Shown piece after piece: positions 25,941 to 34,146 of a DNA stretch of 64,000 nt (its first letter is position 1; each line of letters begins with the position of its first letter). The DNA is taken from NCBI RefSeq assembly GCF_900156815.1, contig NZ_FTOT01000009.1:26287-90286 (forward strand), read 5' to 3'. The notes beneath the pieces were generated by a model, which made no database searches, was not told the origin of the DNA, and saw only the letters and a list, made by a program, of their open reading frames with translations. This stretch comes from Gemmobacter megaterium (lineage in GTDB: Bacteria; Pseudomonadota; Alphaproteobacteria; Rhodobacterales; Rhodobacteraceae). The translations under genes and the position numbers were made by a program.

Positions 25941-27191
25941 ATGACGCCAGCAGGACAGAATCTGCGGATCGATTCCGCGCGGCTGTGGAACAGCCTGATG
26001 GAGATGGCGCAGATCGGGCCGGGTGTTGCGGGCGGCAACAACCGCCAGACGCTGACCGATGCCGATGGCGAGGGGCGCCACCTGTTCGCCCGCTGGTGCG
26101 CCGATGCGGGCATGACGATGGGCGTCGACACGATGGGCAACATGTTCGCCACGCGGGCGGGGACCGACCCGGAGGCCCTGCCGGTCTATATGGGCAGCCA
26201 TCTGGATACCCAGCCGACGGGCGGCAAATATGACGGCGTTCTGGGCGTTCTGGGGGCGTTGGAAGTCGTGCGCACGATGAATGACATGGGGGTGCAGACC
26301 CGCCGCCCCATCGTTGTCACCAACTGGACCAACGAAGAGGGCACGCGGTTTGCCCCGGCCATGCTGGCAAGTGGCGTCTTTGCCGGAATGCACACGCAGG
26401 ACTATGCCTATGACCGCGTCGATGCCGAAGGCAAGCGGTTCGGCGACGAACTCGCCCGTATCGGCTGGGTCGGCGAGGAATCCGTCGGCGCGCGCAAGAT
26501 GCACGCCATGCTGGAGCTGCACATCGAACAGGGCCCGATCCTGGAGGCCGAGGGCAAGAATATCGGCGTGGTGACCCATGGCCAGGGGCTGTGGTGGTTG
26601 CAGATCACCCTGACCGGCAAGGATGCGCATACCGGGTCCACCCCGATGGCCATGCGGGTGAATGCGGGCCTTGGCATGGCGCGGGTGACCGAACGTGTCC
26701 ACCAGATCGCCATGAGCCATCAGCCCGATGCGGTGGGCGCCATTGGCCATGTGCAGGTGTTCCCCAACAGCCGCAACGTGATCCCCGGCAAGGTGGTGTT
26801 CACCGTTGACATCCGCACCCCGCATCAGGCCAAGCTTGACGCCATGCGCGCCGAGGTCGAACGCGCCGCCCATGCCGTGGCGGCCGAACTGGGCCTGGGA
26901 TGCGAGATCGAGGCGGTCGGGCATTTCGATCCGGTGACGTTCGACCCCGGTCTGGTCCAGGTGGTGCGCGGCGCGGCCGAACGGCTGGGCTACAGCCACA
27001 TGGATATTGTCAGCGGCGCCGGCCACGACGCCTGCTGGATCAACCGCGTGGCGCCGACCGTGATGATCATGTGCCCCTGCGTCGGCGGCCTCAGCCACAA
27101 CGAGGCCGAGGAGATTTCGCCGGAATGGGCGGCGGCGGGCACCGATGTGCTGCTTCATGCGGCGCTTGAGGTGGCGGAGGTTGTGGGGTGA
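25941..27191 (+). CDS. Zn-dependent ureido hydrolase (beta-ureidopropionase / N-carbamoylase family)
   Basis: A 416-residue M20-type amidase of the hydantoinase/carbamoylase group, which hydrolyses N-carbamoyl amino acids to amino acid, CO2 and ammonia. Di-metal ligands are visible: His in YMGSHLDTQPTGGKYDG, the Glu pair in NWTNEEGTRF, His in ELHIEQGP and the C-terminal His in SGAGHDACW and LSHNEAEE. Next to a dihydropyrimidinase and a RutR-like repressor, its most likely role is N-carbamoyl-beta-alanine cleavage (PydC). Allantoate amidohydrolase is in the same family and is missing from the urate cluster at 50 kb, so that alternative stays open. GGGAGC precedes the ATG. Confidence 0.88.
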   Translation: MTPAGQNLRIDSARLWNSLMEMAQIGPGVAGGNNRQTLTDADGEGRHLFARWCADAGMTMGVDTMGNMFATRAGTDPEALPVYMGSHLDTQPTGGKYDGVLGVLGALEVVRTMNDMGVQTRRPIVVTNWTNEEGTRFAPAMLASGVFAGMHTQDYAYDRVDAEGKRFGDELARIGWVGEESVGARKMHAMLELHIEQGPILEAEGKNIGVVTHGQGLWWLQITLTGKDAHTGSTPMAMRVNAGLGMARVTERVHQIAMSHQPDAVGAIGHVQVFPNSRNVIPGKVVFTVDIRTPHQAKLDAMRAEVERAAHAVAAELGLGCEIEAVGHFDPVTFDPGLVQVVRGAAERLGYSHMDIVSGAGHDACWINRVAPTVMIMCPCVGGLSHNEAEEISPEWAAAGTDVLLHAALEVAEVVG

Positions 27192-27308
27192 TCGGACACA
27201 CCAACCCCGCCCCGGCCCGATGCCTCGTCCCGCATTCCGCGCCCGATCGTACCAGAGGCCCCGGCTCCGGGCCGGGGCGGGTTGCCCTTCATCCAGCAGA
27301 GGCCGCAC

Positions 27309-28760
27309 ATGACCACCATCATCCGTAACGGCACCATCGTCACCGCAGACCTGACCACCAAGGCCGACGTCCGTATCGAGAACGGCGTGATCACCGAGAT
27401 CGGGCAGAACCTGACAGGTGGCACCGAGCTTGACGCCACCGGCTGCTATGTCATGCCCGGCGGGATTGATCCGCATACCCATCTGGAGATGCCCTTCATG
27501 GGCACATATTCGGCGGATGATTTCGAATCCGGGACGCGGGCCGCGCTGGCGGGGGGCACCACGATGGTGGTGGACTTCGTGCTGCCCGGTCAGGGCCAGG
27601 GCCTGATGGATGCCGCGCAGATGTGGCACAACAAGTCGGGCCGCGCCCATTGCGACTACAGCTATCACATGGCCATCACCTGGTGGGGTGAAAAGGTGTG
27701 GGAAGACATGGAGGCCAGCGTCAAGGCCGGCATGACCAGCTTCAAGCACTTCATGGCCTACAAGGGCGCCTTGATGGTGAACGACGACGAGATGTTCCAG
27801 TCGTTCCGCCGGGTGGGCGATCTGGGCGGTATTGCGATGGTCCATGCCGAGAACGGCGACGTGGTGGCCGAACTGACCGCCCGCCTGCTGGCCGAGGGCA
27901 ACACCGGCCCCGAAGGCCACGCCTATTCCCGCCCGCCGCAGGTCGAGGGCGAGGCGGCCAACCGCGCCATCATGATTGCAGACATGGCGGGCGTGCCGCT
28001 CTATGTCGTGCACACCAGTTGCGAGGACAGCCACGAGGCGATCCGCCGCGCGCGCCAACAGGGCAAGCGCGTCTGGGGCGAGCCGCTGATCCAGCATCTG
28101 GTGCTGGATGAAAGCGAATATTTCCACCCCGACTGGGACCATGCCGCGCGCCGGGTCATGTCGCCGCCGTTCCGCAACAAGCAGCATCAGGACAGCCTGT
28201 GGGCCGGGCTGCAATCTGGGTCGTTGTCCTGCGTGGCGACGGATCACTGCGCCTTTACCACCGACCAGAAACGCTATGGCGTGGGCGATTTCTCGAAAAT
28301 CCCCAATGGAACCGGCGGGTTGCAGGACCGGCTGCCAGTGCTTTGGGCGCAAGGGGTGAACACCGGGCGGCTGACGCCGAACGAATTCGTTGCGGTGACC
28401 AGCACCAATATTGCCAAGATCCTCAACATGTACCCCAAGAAGGGTGCGGTTCTGGTGGGGGCCGATGCCGATCTTGTGGTCTGGGACCCCGAGAAAACGG
28501 GCGTGGTTTCCGCCGCGACCCAGCAGTCCGCCATTGATTACAACGTGTTCGAGGGCCAAAAGCTCAAGGGGATGCCGCGCTATACCCTGACGCGCGGTCG
28601 CGTCGCGGTGGAAGACGGCGCCATGAAGCCGCAAGAGGGCTGGGGCCAGTTCACCCCGCGCGCCCCGCGCCCCGCCGTCAACCGCGCGCTGAGCCAGTGG
28701 AAAGAGCTGACCGCACCGCGCCCCGTGAAGCGCAGCGGGATTCCGGCGACGGGGGTCTGA
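27309..28760 (+). CDS. hydA: dihydropyrimidinase / D-hydantoinase
   Basis: A 483-residue cyclic amidohydrolase that opens dihydrouracil or 5-substituted hydantoins to the N-carbamoyl amino acid. The two-metal centre is complete: DPHTHLEMP (HxH), the lysine to be carbamylated in FKHFMAYKGAL, His in MVHAENGD, His in YVVHTSCE and the Asp of CVATDHCAF. The product is the substrate of the hydrolase upstream, so the two form consecutive steps. Dihydropyrimidine dehydrogenase, the first step of the reductive pathway, is not in this window. AGAGG lies before the ATG. Confidence 0.93.
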   Translation: MTTIIRNGTIVTADLTTKADVRIENGVITEIGQNLTGGTELDATGCYVMPGGIDPHTHLEMPFMGTYSADDFESGTRAALAGGTTMVVDFVLPGQGQGLMDAAQMWHNKSGRAHCDYSYHMAITWWGEKVWEDMEASVKAGMTSFKHFMAYKGALMVNDDEMFQSFRRVGDLGGIAMVHAENGDVVAELTARLLAEGNTGPEGHAYSRPPQVEGEAANRAIMIADMAGVPLYVVHTSCEDSHEAIRRARQQGKRVWGEPLIQHLVLDESEYFHPDWDHAARRVMSPPFRNKQHQDSLWAGLQSGSLSCVATDHCAFTTDQKRYGVGDFSKIPNGTGGLQDRLPVLWAQGVNTGRLTPNEFVAVTSTNIAKILNMYPKKGAVLVGADADLVVWDPEKTGVVSAATQQSAIDYNVFEGQKLKGMPRYTLTRGRVAVEDGAMKPQEGWGQFTPRAPRPAVNRALSQWKELTAPRPVKRSGIPATGV

Positions 28761-28853
28761 TCCGGCCATGATCCCGCAGCCAAGCCACGTTTCCGACTGG
28801 CCGAGCCAACCATACCGATGCCATGTTGCGCCAGACCCCAAAAGGAGAGCAAC

Positions 28854-29549
28854 ATGAAAACGGCATTGATCATCGGCGGTGGCTCGGGCATGGGCGCCGC
28901 TTCGGCGCGCGCACTGGCCGAGGACGGGTTTGCAGTGGGCATCTTGTCGTCGTCGGGCAAGGGCGTGGCACTAGCCGAGGAACTGGGCGGCATCGGCATG
29001 ACCGGCACAAATCGGTCCGAAGCCGACATCAAGGGCCTGGTCGAGGCGATGCAGGAAAAATGGGGCCGCGTCGATGTGCTGGTCAACAGCGCAGGCCACG
29101 GCCCCAAGGGGCCGCTGCTGGACCTGACCGATGCCGATTGGCACGAGGGGGTCGAGGTCTATTTCCTCAATGTCGTGCGGGCGGTGCGGGCCGTGACGCC
29201 GGTGATGGAATGGCAGGGCGGCGGCGCGATCATCAACATCTCGACCGCCTGGGCGTTCGAACCGTCGGACATGTTCCCGACCTCGGCCTTTGCACGGGCG
29301 GGGCTGGCCAGCTTTACCAAGATCTTCACCGACACCTATGGCGCCCGGAACATTCGCATGAACAACGTCCTGCCCGGCTGGATCGACAGCCTGCCGCAAA
29401 AGGACGAGCGTGCCGCTGCCGTTCCATTGGGTCGCTATGGCACGGCAGAGGAGATCGGGCGGACGGTCGCCTTTCTGGCCTCGGACGGGGCGGGGTATAT
29501 CACCGGGCAGAACATCCGCGTCGATGGCGGATTGATGCGGGGGGTGTGA
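28854..29549 (+). CDS. SDR-family oxidoreductase with altered active site
   Basis: A 231-residue short-chain dehydrogenase by fold. The dinucleotide loop GGGSGMG (residues 8-14) and NSAG (79-82) are present and the chain ends in the usual FLASDGAGYITGQNIRVDGG. The catalytic YxxxK is not: after Ser130 (INIS) the aligned stretch reads FPTSAFARAGLASF, placing Ser144 and Arg148 where Tyr and Lys should be. It may bind NAD(P) without normal redox catalysis or use another mechanism. A strong RBS, AAAGGAGAG, precedes it. It leads a tightly overlapped ABC transporter operon. Confidence 0.8.
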   Translation: MKTALIIGGGSGMGAASARALAEDGFAVGILSSSGKGVALAEELGGIGMTGTNRSEADIKGLVEAMQEKWGRVDVLVNSAGHGPKGPLLDLTDADWHEGVEVYFLNVVRAVRAVTPVMEWQGGGAIINISTAWAFEPSDMFPTSAFARAGLASFTKIFTDTYGARNIRMNNVLPGWIDSLPQKDERAAAVPLGRYGTAEEIGRTVAFLASDGAGYITGQNIRVDGGLMRGV

Positions 29550-29971
29550 TGGTGGGCAGCCCGATCACCGGCGTTCTGGAAACGGCGGTCTATGTCGATG
29601 ACCTGGACGCCGCGCGGCGGTTCTATGGCGCGGTGCTGGGTCTGTCCGAGATCATGGCTCAGGACGGGCGGCACGTGTTTTTCCGCTGCGGATCGACCGT
29701 GCTGCTGGTGTTCCGGGCCGAGGCCACGCGCGAACCGCCTGCGCCCGACGCCCTTCCGGTGCCTCCCCATGGCACCGTGGGCGCGGGTCACGTCTGCTTT
29801 GCCGTGCCCGAGGCGGCGCTTGCGGCCATGGTGCACCGCCTGACCGGGGCCGGCGTGGACATCGAGAGCGATTTTTGCTGGCCCTGGGGGCCGCGGTCCG
29901 TCTATGTCCGCGATCCGGCAGGGAATTCGGTCGAATTTGCCTCACCGAAGCTGTGGGAGATGCCTGAATGA
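29549..29971 (+). CDS. VOC-family (glyoxalase/dioxygenase fold) protein
   Basis: A 140-residue vicinal-oxygen-chelate protein with two beta-alpha-beta-beta-beta modules: LETAVYVDDLDAARRFYGAVLGL at the start, and GHVCFAVPEAAL then VYVRDPAGNSVEFASP at the end. The His of GHVCF and the Glu of VEFASP are in the usual metal-ligand places. The family includes glyoxalase I, extradiol dioxygenases and resistance proteins, so no reaction can be assigned. The start codon overlaps the SDR stop (TGATG), and its stop overlaps the ABC gene start (ATGA). Confidence 0.8.
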   Translation: MVGSPITGVLETAVYVDDLDAARRFYGAVLGLSEIMAQDGRHVFFRCGSTVLLVFRAEATREPPAPDALPVPPHGTVGAGHVCFAVPEAALAAMVHRLTGAGVDIESDFCWPWGPRSVYVRDPAGNSVEFASPKLWEMPE

Positions 29972-30756
29972 CGACGACCGCCCCGCCGGTGATCGAGGCC
30001 AAGGGCCTGAACCTGGTGTTCCAGACCGCCGACGGGCCGGTCCATGCGCTCAAGGATGTGGACCTGACCATCCGCAAAGGCGATTTCGTGTCGTTCATAG
30101 GGCCGTCGGGCTGTGGCAAGACCACCTTTCTGCGCTGTGTCGCGGCGCTGGAAACCGCCACGGGCGGTACGTTGACCGTCAACGGCATGACCCCGGACGA
30201 GGCGCGGCGCAAGCGGGCCTATGGGTATGTCTTTCAGGCGGCGGGTCTCTATCCGTGGCGCACCATCGCTGGCAACATCCGTCTGCCGTTGGAGATCATG
30301 GGTTTTGACCGCGCAGAGCAGAACCGTCGGGTCGAGCGCGTGCTGGATCTGGTCGAACTGTCGGGCTTTGGCAAGAAATACCCCTGGCAGCTTTCGGGCG
30401 GAATGCAGCAGCGCGCCAGCATCGCGCGGGCGCTGGCCTTTGATGCCGATATACTGCTGATGGACGAACCCTTTGGCGCGCTGGACGAAATCGTCCGCGA
30501 CCGTCTGAACGAAGAGGTGCTGAAGCTGTGGGCTGCCACCGGCAAGACGGTGGGCTTTGTCACCCATTCGATCCCCGAGGCAGTGTATCTGTCGACCAAG
30601 ATCGTGGTGATGTCGCCGCGTCCAGGCCGGATCACCGATGTGATCGACAGCCCCCTGCCGCGCGAGCGCCCGCTGGATATCCGCGACAGCCGCGAATTCA
30701 TCGAGATTGCACATCGTGTGCGCGAGGGGCTGCGGGCGGGGCATGTCGATGACTGA
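29968..30756 (+). CDS. ABC transporter ATP-binding protein (SsuB/TauB/ThiZ type)
   Basis: A 262-residue ATPase of the nitrate/sulfonate/pyrimidine importer class. The Walker A GPSGCGKT is at 45-52, the Q-loop at VFQAAGLYPW, the signature is LSGGMQQRASIARAL, Walker B ILLMDEPFGALDE and the H-loop FVTHSIPEAVYL. It powers the importer formed with the two permeases and the substrate-binding protein downstream. Both ends overlap neighbouring genes, so it is translationally coupled. Confidence 0.94.
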   Translation: MTTTAPPVIEAKGLNLVFQTADGPVHALKDVDLTIRKGDFVSFIGPSGCGKTTFLRCVAALETATGGTLTVNGMTPDEARRKRAYGYVFQAAGLYPWRTIAGNIRLPLEIMGFDRAEQNRRVERVLDLVELSGFGKKYPWQLSGGMQQRASIARALAFDADILLMDEPFGALDEIVRDRLNEEVLKLWAATGKTVGFVTHSIPEAVYLSTKIVVMSPRPGRITDVIDSPLPRERPLDIRDSREFIEIAHRVREGLRAGHVDD

Positions 30757-31201
30757 GGTGCTCTACCGCGATGCGACGCCTGCCGATGCACCGGCCTGCG
30801 CCGACCTGTTGCAGGATTGGCTGGAGGCAACCGACTGGATGCCCGACCTGCATGGCCGCGATGCGACGCACGGCTGGGTGACGGGCCATCTGTTCCCCTC
30901 CACGCAGGTCATCGTCGCGCAGGGGCAGGCCGGGCTTGTCGGATTTGTCGCCGTGGATGCCGATGGACAGGTGCTGCAGTTGCAGGTGGCCGAAGGCGCG
31001 CGCGGGCAGAGGGTGGGGCATCGGTTGCTGGCGCTTGCGCGGGTGCGCAGCACGGCAGGGCTGAGTCTGTGGTGTTTTGCCGCCAATGGCGCTGCCCTGC
31101 GGTTTTATGCCCGCGAAGGGTTTCGTGAAGCCGCGCGCACCGAGGGCGGCAACGCCGAGGGCCTGCCCGATATCCATCTGGTGCAGGAGCAGGCAGCATG
31201 A
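30749..31201 (+). CDS. GNAT-family N-acetyltransferase inside the ABC operon
   Basis: A 150-residue GNAT protein. The acetyl-CoA loop is seen in LQVAEGARGQRVGHRLLALA (a Q/RxxGxG/A-type motif) and the C-terminal strand in ALRFYAREGFREAAR. It sits between the ATPase and the first permease, overlapping the former by 8 bases and the latter by 4, so it is made with the transporter. It may acetylate the imported compound or a toxic by-product; the acceptor is unknown. ATG 30743 in the same frame is an alternative start. Confidence 0.8.
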   Translation: MTEVLYRDATPADAPACADLLQDWLEATDWMPDLHGRDATHGWVTGHLFPSTQVIVAQGQAGLVGFVAVDADGQVLQLQVAEGARGQRVGHRLLALARVRSTAGLSLWCFAANGAALRFYAREGFREAARTEGGNAEGLPDIHLVQEQAA

Positions 31202-32094
31202 GACGCTCTGTCCTGCCGGTCGTTGTCGTTGTGCTGGCGATCCTTGCCATCTGGTATGCCGCCGCCGTCTGGATGAACGCGCAATGGACCCGCGATCAGG
31301 CCGCGCGGGCCGGCGTGCAGATCGGCTGGTCCGACATTGCCCGCGATGCCATGCAGCAGGAGCGCCCGGTTCTGCCCGTGCCGCATCAGGTTGCCGCCGA
31401 GTTCTGGCGCCTGACCTGGGTCGAGGAGGCAACCGGCCGCCGGGGTATCGTGCAATCGGGCAGCCTGTCGAACCGCGGTCTTGTGTATCATGCGCTGGCC
31501 ACCCTGTCGGCGACCGCGCTGGGCTTTGGTTTCGGGGCGGGGTTCGGGATCCTGCTGGCGGTGGGCATCGTCTACAACCGCGCCATGGACATGAGTGTGA
31601 TGCCCTGGGCGATTGCCAGCCAGACCATCCCCATCGTGGCCATTGCTCCGATGATCATCGTCGTGCTGAATTCCGTGGGCATTTCCGGCCTGATCCCCAA
31701 GGCGATCATCGCAGCCTATCTGAGCTTTTTTCCTGTGGCCGTTGGTATGGTCAAGGGCCTGCGCAGCCCCGACGGGATGCAGCTTGATCAGTTGCGCACC
31801 TACAATGCAACGGCAGGGCAGGCGTTCTGGAAGCTGCGCCTGCCGGCGTCAATGCCGTATCTGTTCGCCTCGCTCAAGGTCGGGGTGGCGGCCTCGCTGG
31901 TCGGTACCATCGTGGCGGAACTGCCGTTGGGCGGCGCTGGCCTTGGGACGCGGTTGCTTGCAGGCAGCTATTATGGCCAGACCATCCAGATATGGGCCAC
32001 GCTGATTGCTGCGGCGCTGCTGGCCTCGGCGATGGTGGGTGCCGTCGGCCTCGTGCAGAGGGTCACACTCAAGCGCATGGGGTTCAGCCGATGA
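31198..32094 (+). CDS. ABC transporter permease
   Basis: A 298-residue inner-membrane permease of the SsuC/TauC type. There is one N-terminal helix, a periplasmic loop of about 70 residues, then a five-helix core. The EAA loop, which contacts the ATPase, reads QLRTYNATAGQAFWKLRLPASMPYLF. The ATG overlaps the GNAT stop and the stop overlaps the start of the second permease. With that gene it forms the heterodimeric channel. Confidence 0.92.
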   Translation: MRRSVLPVVVVVLAILAIWYAAAVWMNAQWTRDQAARAGVQIGWSDIARDAMQQERPVLPVPHQVAAEFWRLTWVEEATGRRGIVQSGSLSNRGLVYHALATLSATALGFGFGAGFGILLAVGIVYNRAMDMSVMPWAIASQTIPIVAIAPMIIVVLNSVGISGLIPKAIIAAYLSFFPVAVGMVKGLRSPDGMQLDQLRTYNATAGQAFWKLRLPASMPYLFASLKVGVAASLVGTIVAELPLGGAGLGTRLLAGSYYGQTIQIWATLIAAALLASAMVGAVGLVQRVTLKRMGFSR

Positions 32095-33041
32095 ACGTGC
32101 CAATCTGGTCCATATCGGTGTTGCGCGGATGGGGGGCGGCCGTGCTGGCCTTGCTGGTGCTGGCGCTGATCAGCCCGACGATGCGCGCGGGTGTGTTCGA
32201 TCCACGCGCAGCGGTGCTGCTGGCGGTCTGGGGCGGCAGTTGGGCGGTCAATGCGTGGCTGGCCTCCTTGCCGCGCAGCCGGATGGTGGCCGGAGTGGTC
32301 GCCGCCCTTTTTGGTGCCACGCTGATCGTGCTGTGGGAACTGATCGTGCGGCTTTACGCCGTGTCGCCGGTCATCCTGCCTGCGCCATCGGCGGTGGCTG
32401 CGCAATTCGTCAATTCCACGCCCATACTATGGGCCGATTTCGTCCAGACCATCCTGAAAGGGGCGCTGTCGGGCTATCTCATCGGCTGCGGCGCGGCGCT
32501 TGTGACCGCGGTGGCTGTGGATCGTTCGCCGTTCCTGCAACGCGGCCTGCTGCCGGTGGGGAATTTTGTCGCGGCCCTGCCCATTGTGGGAATCGCGCCC
32601 ATTCTTGTGATGTGGTTCGGGTTTGACTGGCAATCCAAGGCGGCGGTCGTCGTGGTGATGGTGTTCTTTCCGGTGCTGGTCAACTGCGTCGAAGGGCTGA
32701 AAGCCGCCGATCCGATGCAGCGCGACCTGATGGCGACATGGAGCGCAAGCTATTGGCAAAGCCTGTTCCAGTTGCGCCTGCCGGCGGCCATGCCCTTCAT
32801 CTTCAACGGGCTGAAAATCGCCAGCACCCTGGCGATGATCGGTGCTATCGTTGCCGAATTCTTCGGCAGCCCTGTCGTCGGAATGGGCTTCCGCATCTCG
32901 ACCGAGGTCGGCAAGCTGCGGCTTGACATGGTCTGGTCGGAAATCGCGGTTGCGGCGCTGGCCGGGTCGGCCTTCTATGGCCTTGTCGCGCTGATCGAAA
33001 AGCGGATGACCTTCTGGCATCCGTCGCAAAGAAGCCGCTGA
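32091..33041 (+). CDS. ABC transporter permease
   Basis: A 316-residue permease paralogous to the preceding one. About seven hydrophobic helices can be seen; the first two (around 10-30 and 40-55) precede the transport core. The EAA loop reads DLMATWSASYWQSLFQLRLPAAMPFIF. The ATG is in an ATGA overlap with the first permease. Having two different permeases in one operon is usual for the thiamine-precursor (ThiX) and pyrimidine importers of this class. Confidence 0.92.
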   Translation: MNVPIWSISVLRGWGAAVLALLVLALISPTMRAGVFDPRAAVLLAVWGGSWAVNAWLASLPRSRMVAGVVAALFGATLIVLWELIVRLYAVSPVILPAPSAVAAQFVNSTPILWADFVQTILKGALSGYLIGCGAALVTAVAVDRSPFLQRGLLPVGNFVAALPIVGIAPILVMWFGFDWQSKAAVVVVMVFFPVLVNCVEGLKAADPMQRDLMATWSASYWQSLFQLRLPAAMPFIFNGLKIASTLAMIGAIVAEFFGSPVVGMGFRISTEVGKLRLDMVWSEIAVAALAGSAFYGLVALIEKRMTFWHPSQRSR

Positions 33042-33066
33042 GAGCGGCCCAACAGGAGAGGGAACT

Positions 33067-34044
33067 ATGACCAAGTGGATGCTTTCCGCAGTTTCGGCCC
33101 TGGCAATGGCCAGCGCCGCCCAGGCGGCCGATGATGTCACCCTGCAACTCAAATGGGTGACTCAGGCGCAGTTTGCCGGGTATTTCGTGGCGCTTGAGAA
33201 AGGGTTCTACGATGAAGAGGGGCTGAACGTCACCATCAAGCCGGGCGGGCCGGATGTGGCCCCGGTTCAGGTGCTGATGGGCGGCGGCGCGGATGTCATG
33301 GTTGACTGGATGCCCTCGGCGCTTGCGGCGCGTGAACAGGGGGCGCCGGTTGTGAACATTGCCCAGCCGTTCAAATCGTCGGGCATGATGCTGACCTGCC
33401 TGAAAGAATCCGGCGTTGCGACCCCGGCCGACTTCAAGGGCAAGACGCTGGGCGTCTGGTTTGGCGGCAATGAATACCCGTTCCTGAACTGGATGAACAA
33501 GCTGGGCCTGAAAACCGATGGCAGCGATGTCACCGTGCTCAAGCAAGGGTTCAACGTCGATCCGCTGCTGCAAAAGCAGGCGGCCTGCATTTCCACCATG
33601 ACCTATAATGAATATTGGCAGGTGATCGACGCAGGCGTGTCCGCCGATGACCTTGTGACCTTCAAGTACGAAGACGAGGGCGTGGCGACACTGGAAGACG
33701 GCCTGTATGTCATCGAGGACAAGCTGAGCGACCCCGCCTTTGTCGAGAAGATGGCCAGGTTTGTCCGCGCCTCGATGAAGGGCTGGAAATACGCCGAAGC
33801 CAACCCGGACGAAGCCGCAATGATCGTTCTGGACAATGACGAGACCGGCGCCCAGACCGAAGGCCACCAAAAGCGCATGATGGGCGAGATTGCCAAGCTG
33901 ACCGCCGGATCCGATGGCACGCTGGATGCCGCAGATTATGATCGGACGGTCGCGGCGCTGATGTCTGGCGGATCTGACCCGGTGATCACCAAGGCCCCCG
34001 AAGGCGCCTGGACCAGTGCGGTGACGGATGCGGCGCTGAAGTGA
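33067..34044 (+). CDS. ABC transporter substrate-binding protein (NMT1/THI5-like)
   Basis: A 325-residue periplasmic binding protein with a Sec signal peptide (cleavage after AQA at about residue 20). The NMT1/THI5 domain begins VTLQLKWVTQAQFAGYFVALEKGFYDEEGLNV, which is characteristic of proteins binding pyrimidines, thiamine precursors or similar heterocycles. The conserved FGGNEYPFLNW and MTYNEYWQV are in the ligand cleft. Linkage to RutR, dihydropyrimidinase and a ureido hydrolase suggests a pyrimidine, ureide or hydantoin ligand. GGAGAGG precedes the ATG. It ends the operon. Confidence 0.9.
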   Translation: MTKWMLSAVSALAMASAAQAADDVTLQLKWVTQAQFAGYFVALEKGFYDEEGLNVTIKPGGPDVAPVQVLMGGGADVMVDWMPSALAAREQGAPVVNIAQPFKSSGMMLTCLKESGVATPADFKGKTLGVWFGGNEYPFLNWMNKLGLKTDGSDVTVLKQGFNVDPLLQKQAACISTMTYNEYWQVIDAGVSADDLVTFKYEDEGVATLEDGLYVIEDKLSDPAFVEKMARFVRASMKGWKYAEANPDEAAMIVLDNDETGAQTEGHQKRMMGEIAKLTAGSDGTLDAADYDRTVAALMSGGSDPVITKAPEGAWTSAVTDAALK

Positions 34045-34052
34045 TCGGCGCG

Positions 34053-34118
34053 CGGGAAAGGGGCGGCCCTTTCCCGGCATTCCAGGATTGGCAAGGGCCG
34101 GGGCATGATCCCCGGCCC
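34053..34118. terminator. two tandem hairpins between convergent genes
   Basis: The first hairpin is a perfect 10-bp stem, CGGGAAAGGG (34053-34062) with CCCTTTCCCG (34067-34076). The second is a perfect 9-bp stem, GGGCCGGGG (34095-34103) with CCCCGGCCC (34110-34118). They fill the gap between the convergent ABC operon and the kinase gene. Neither has a long T-run, but a back-to-back pair in a convergent gap most likely ends transcription from both sides. Confidence 0.65.
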
Positions 34119-34146
34119 GTTGCCGATACGCCTGCGGCGCGGCGGA

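Noticed and set aside
25941..27191. Naming the M20-type hydrolase as allantoate amidohydrolase
   Set aside because: Sequence alone cannot separate it from beta-ureidopropionase, and its neighbours are a dihydropyrimidinase and a RutR-like repressor. Kept as an alternative only.
25869..28841. A 990-codon open frame on the minus strand opposite the ureido-hydrolase and dihydropyrimidinase genes
   Set aside because: It is the antisense of two clear enzymes with intact active sites. Its translation is His/Arg/Gly-rich and low in family resemblance, as expected from third-position GC bias.
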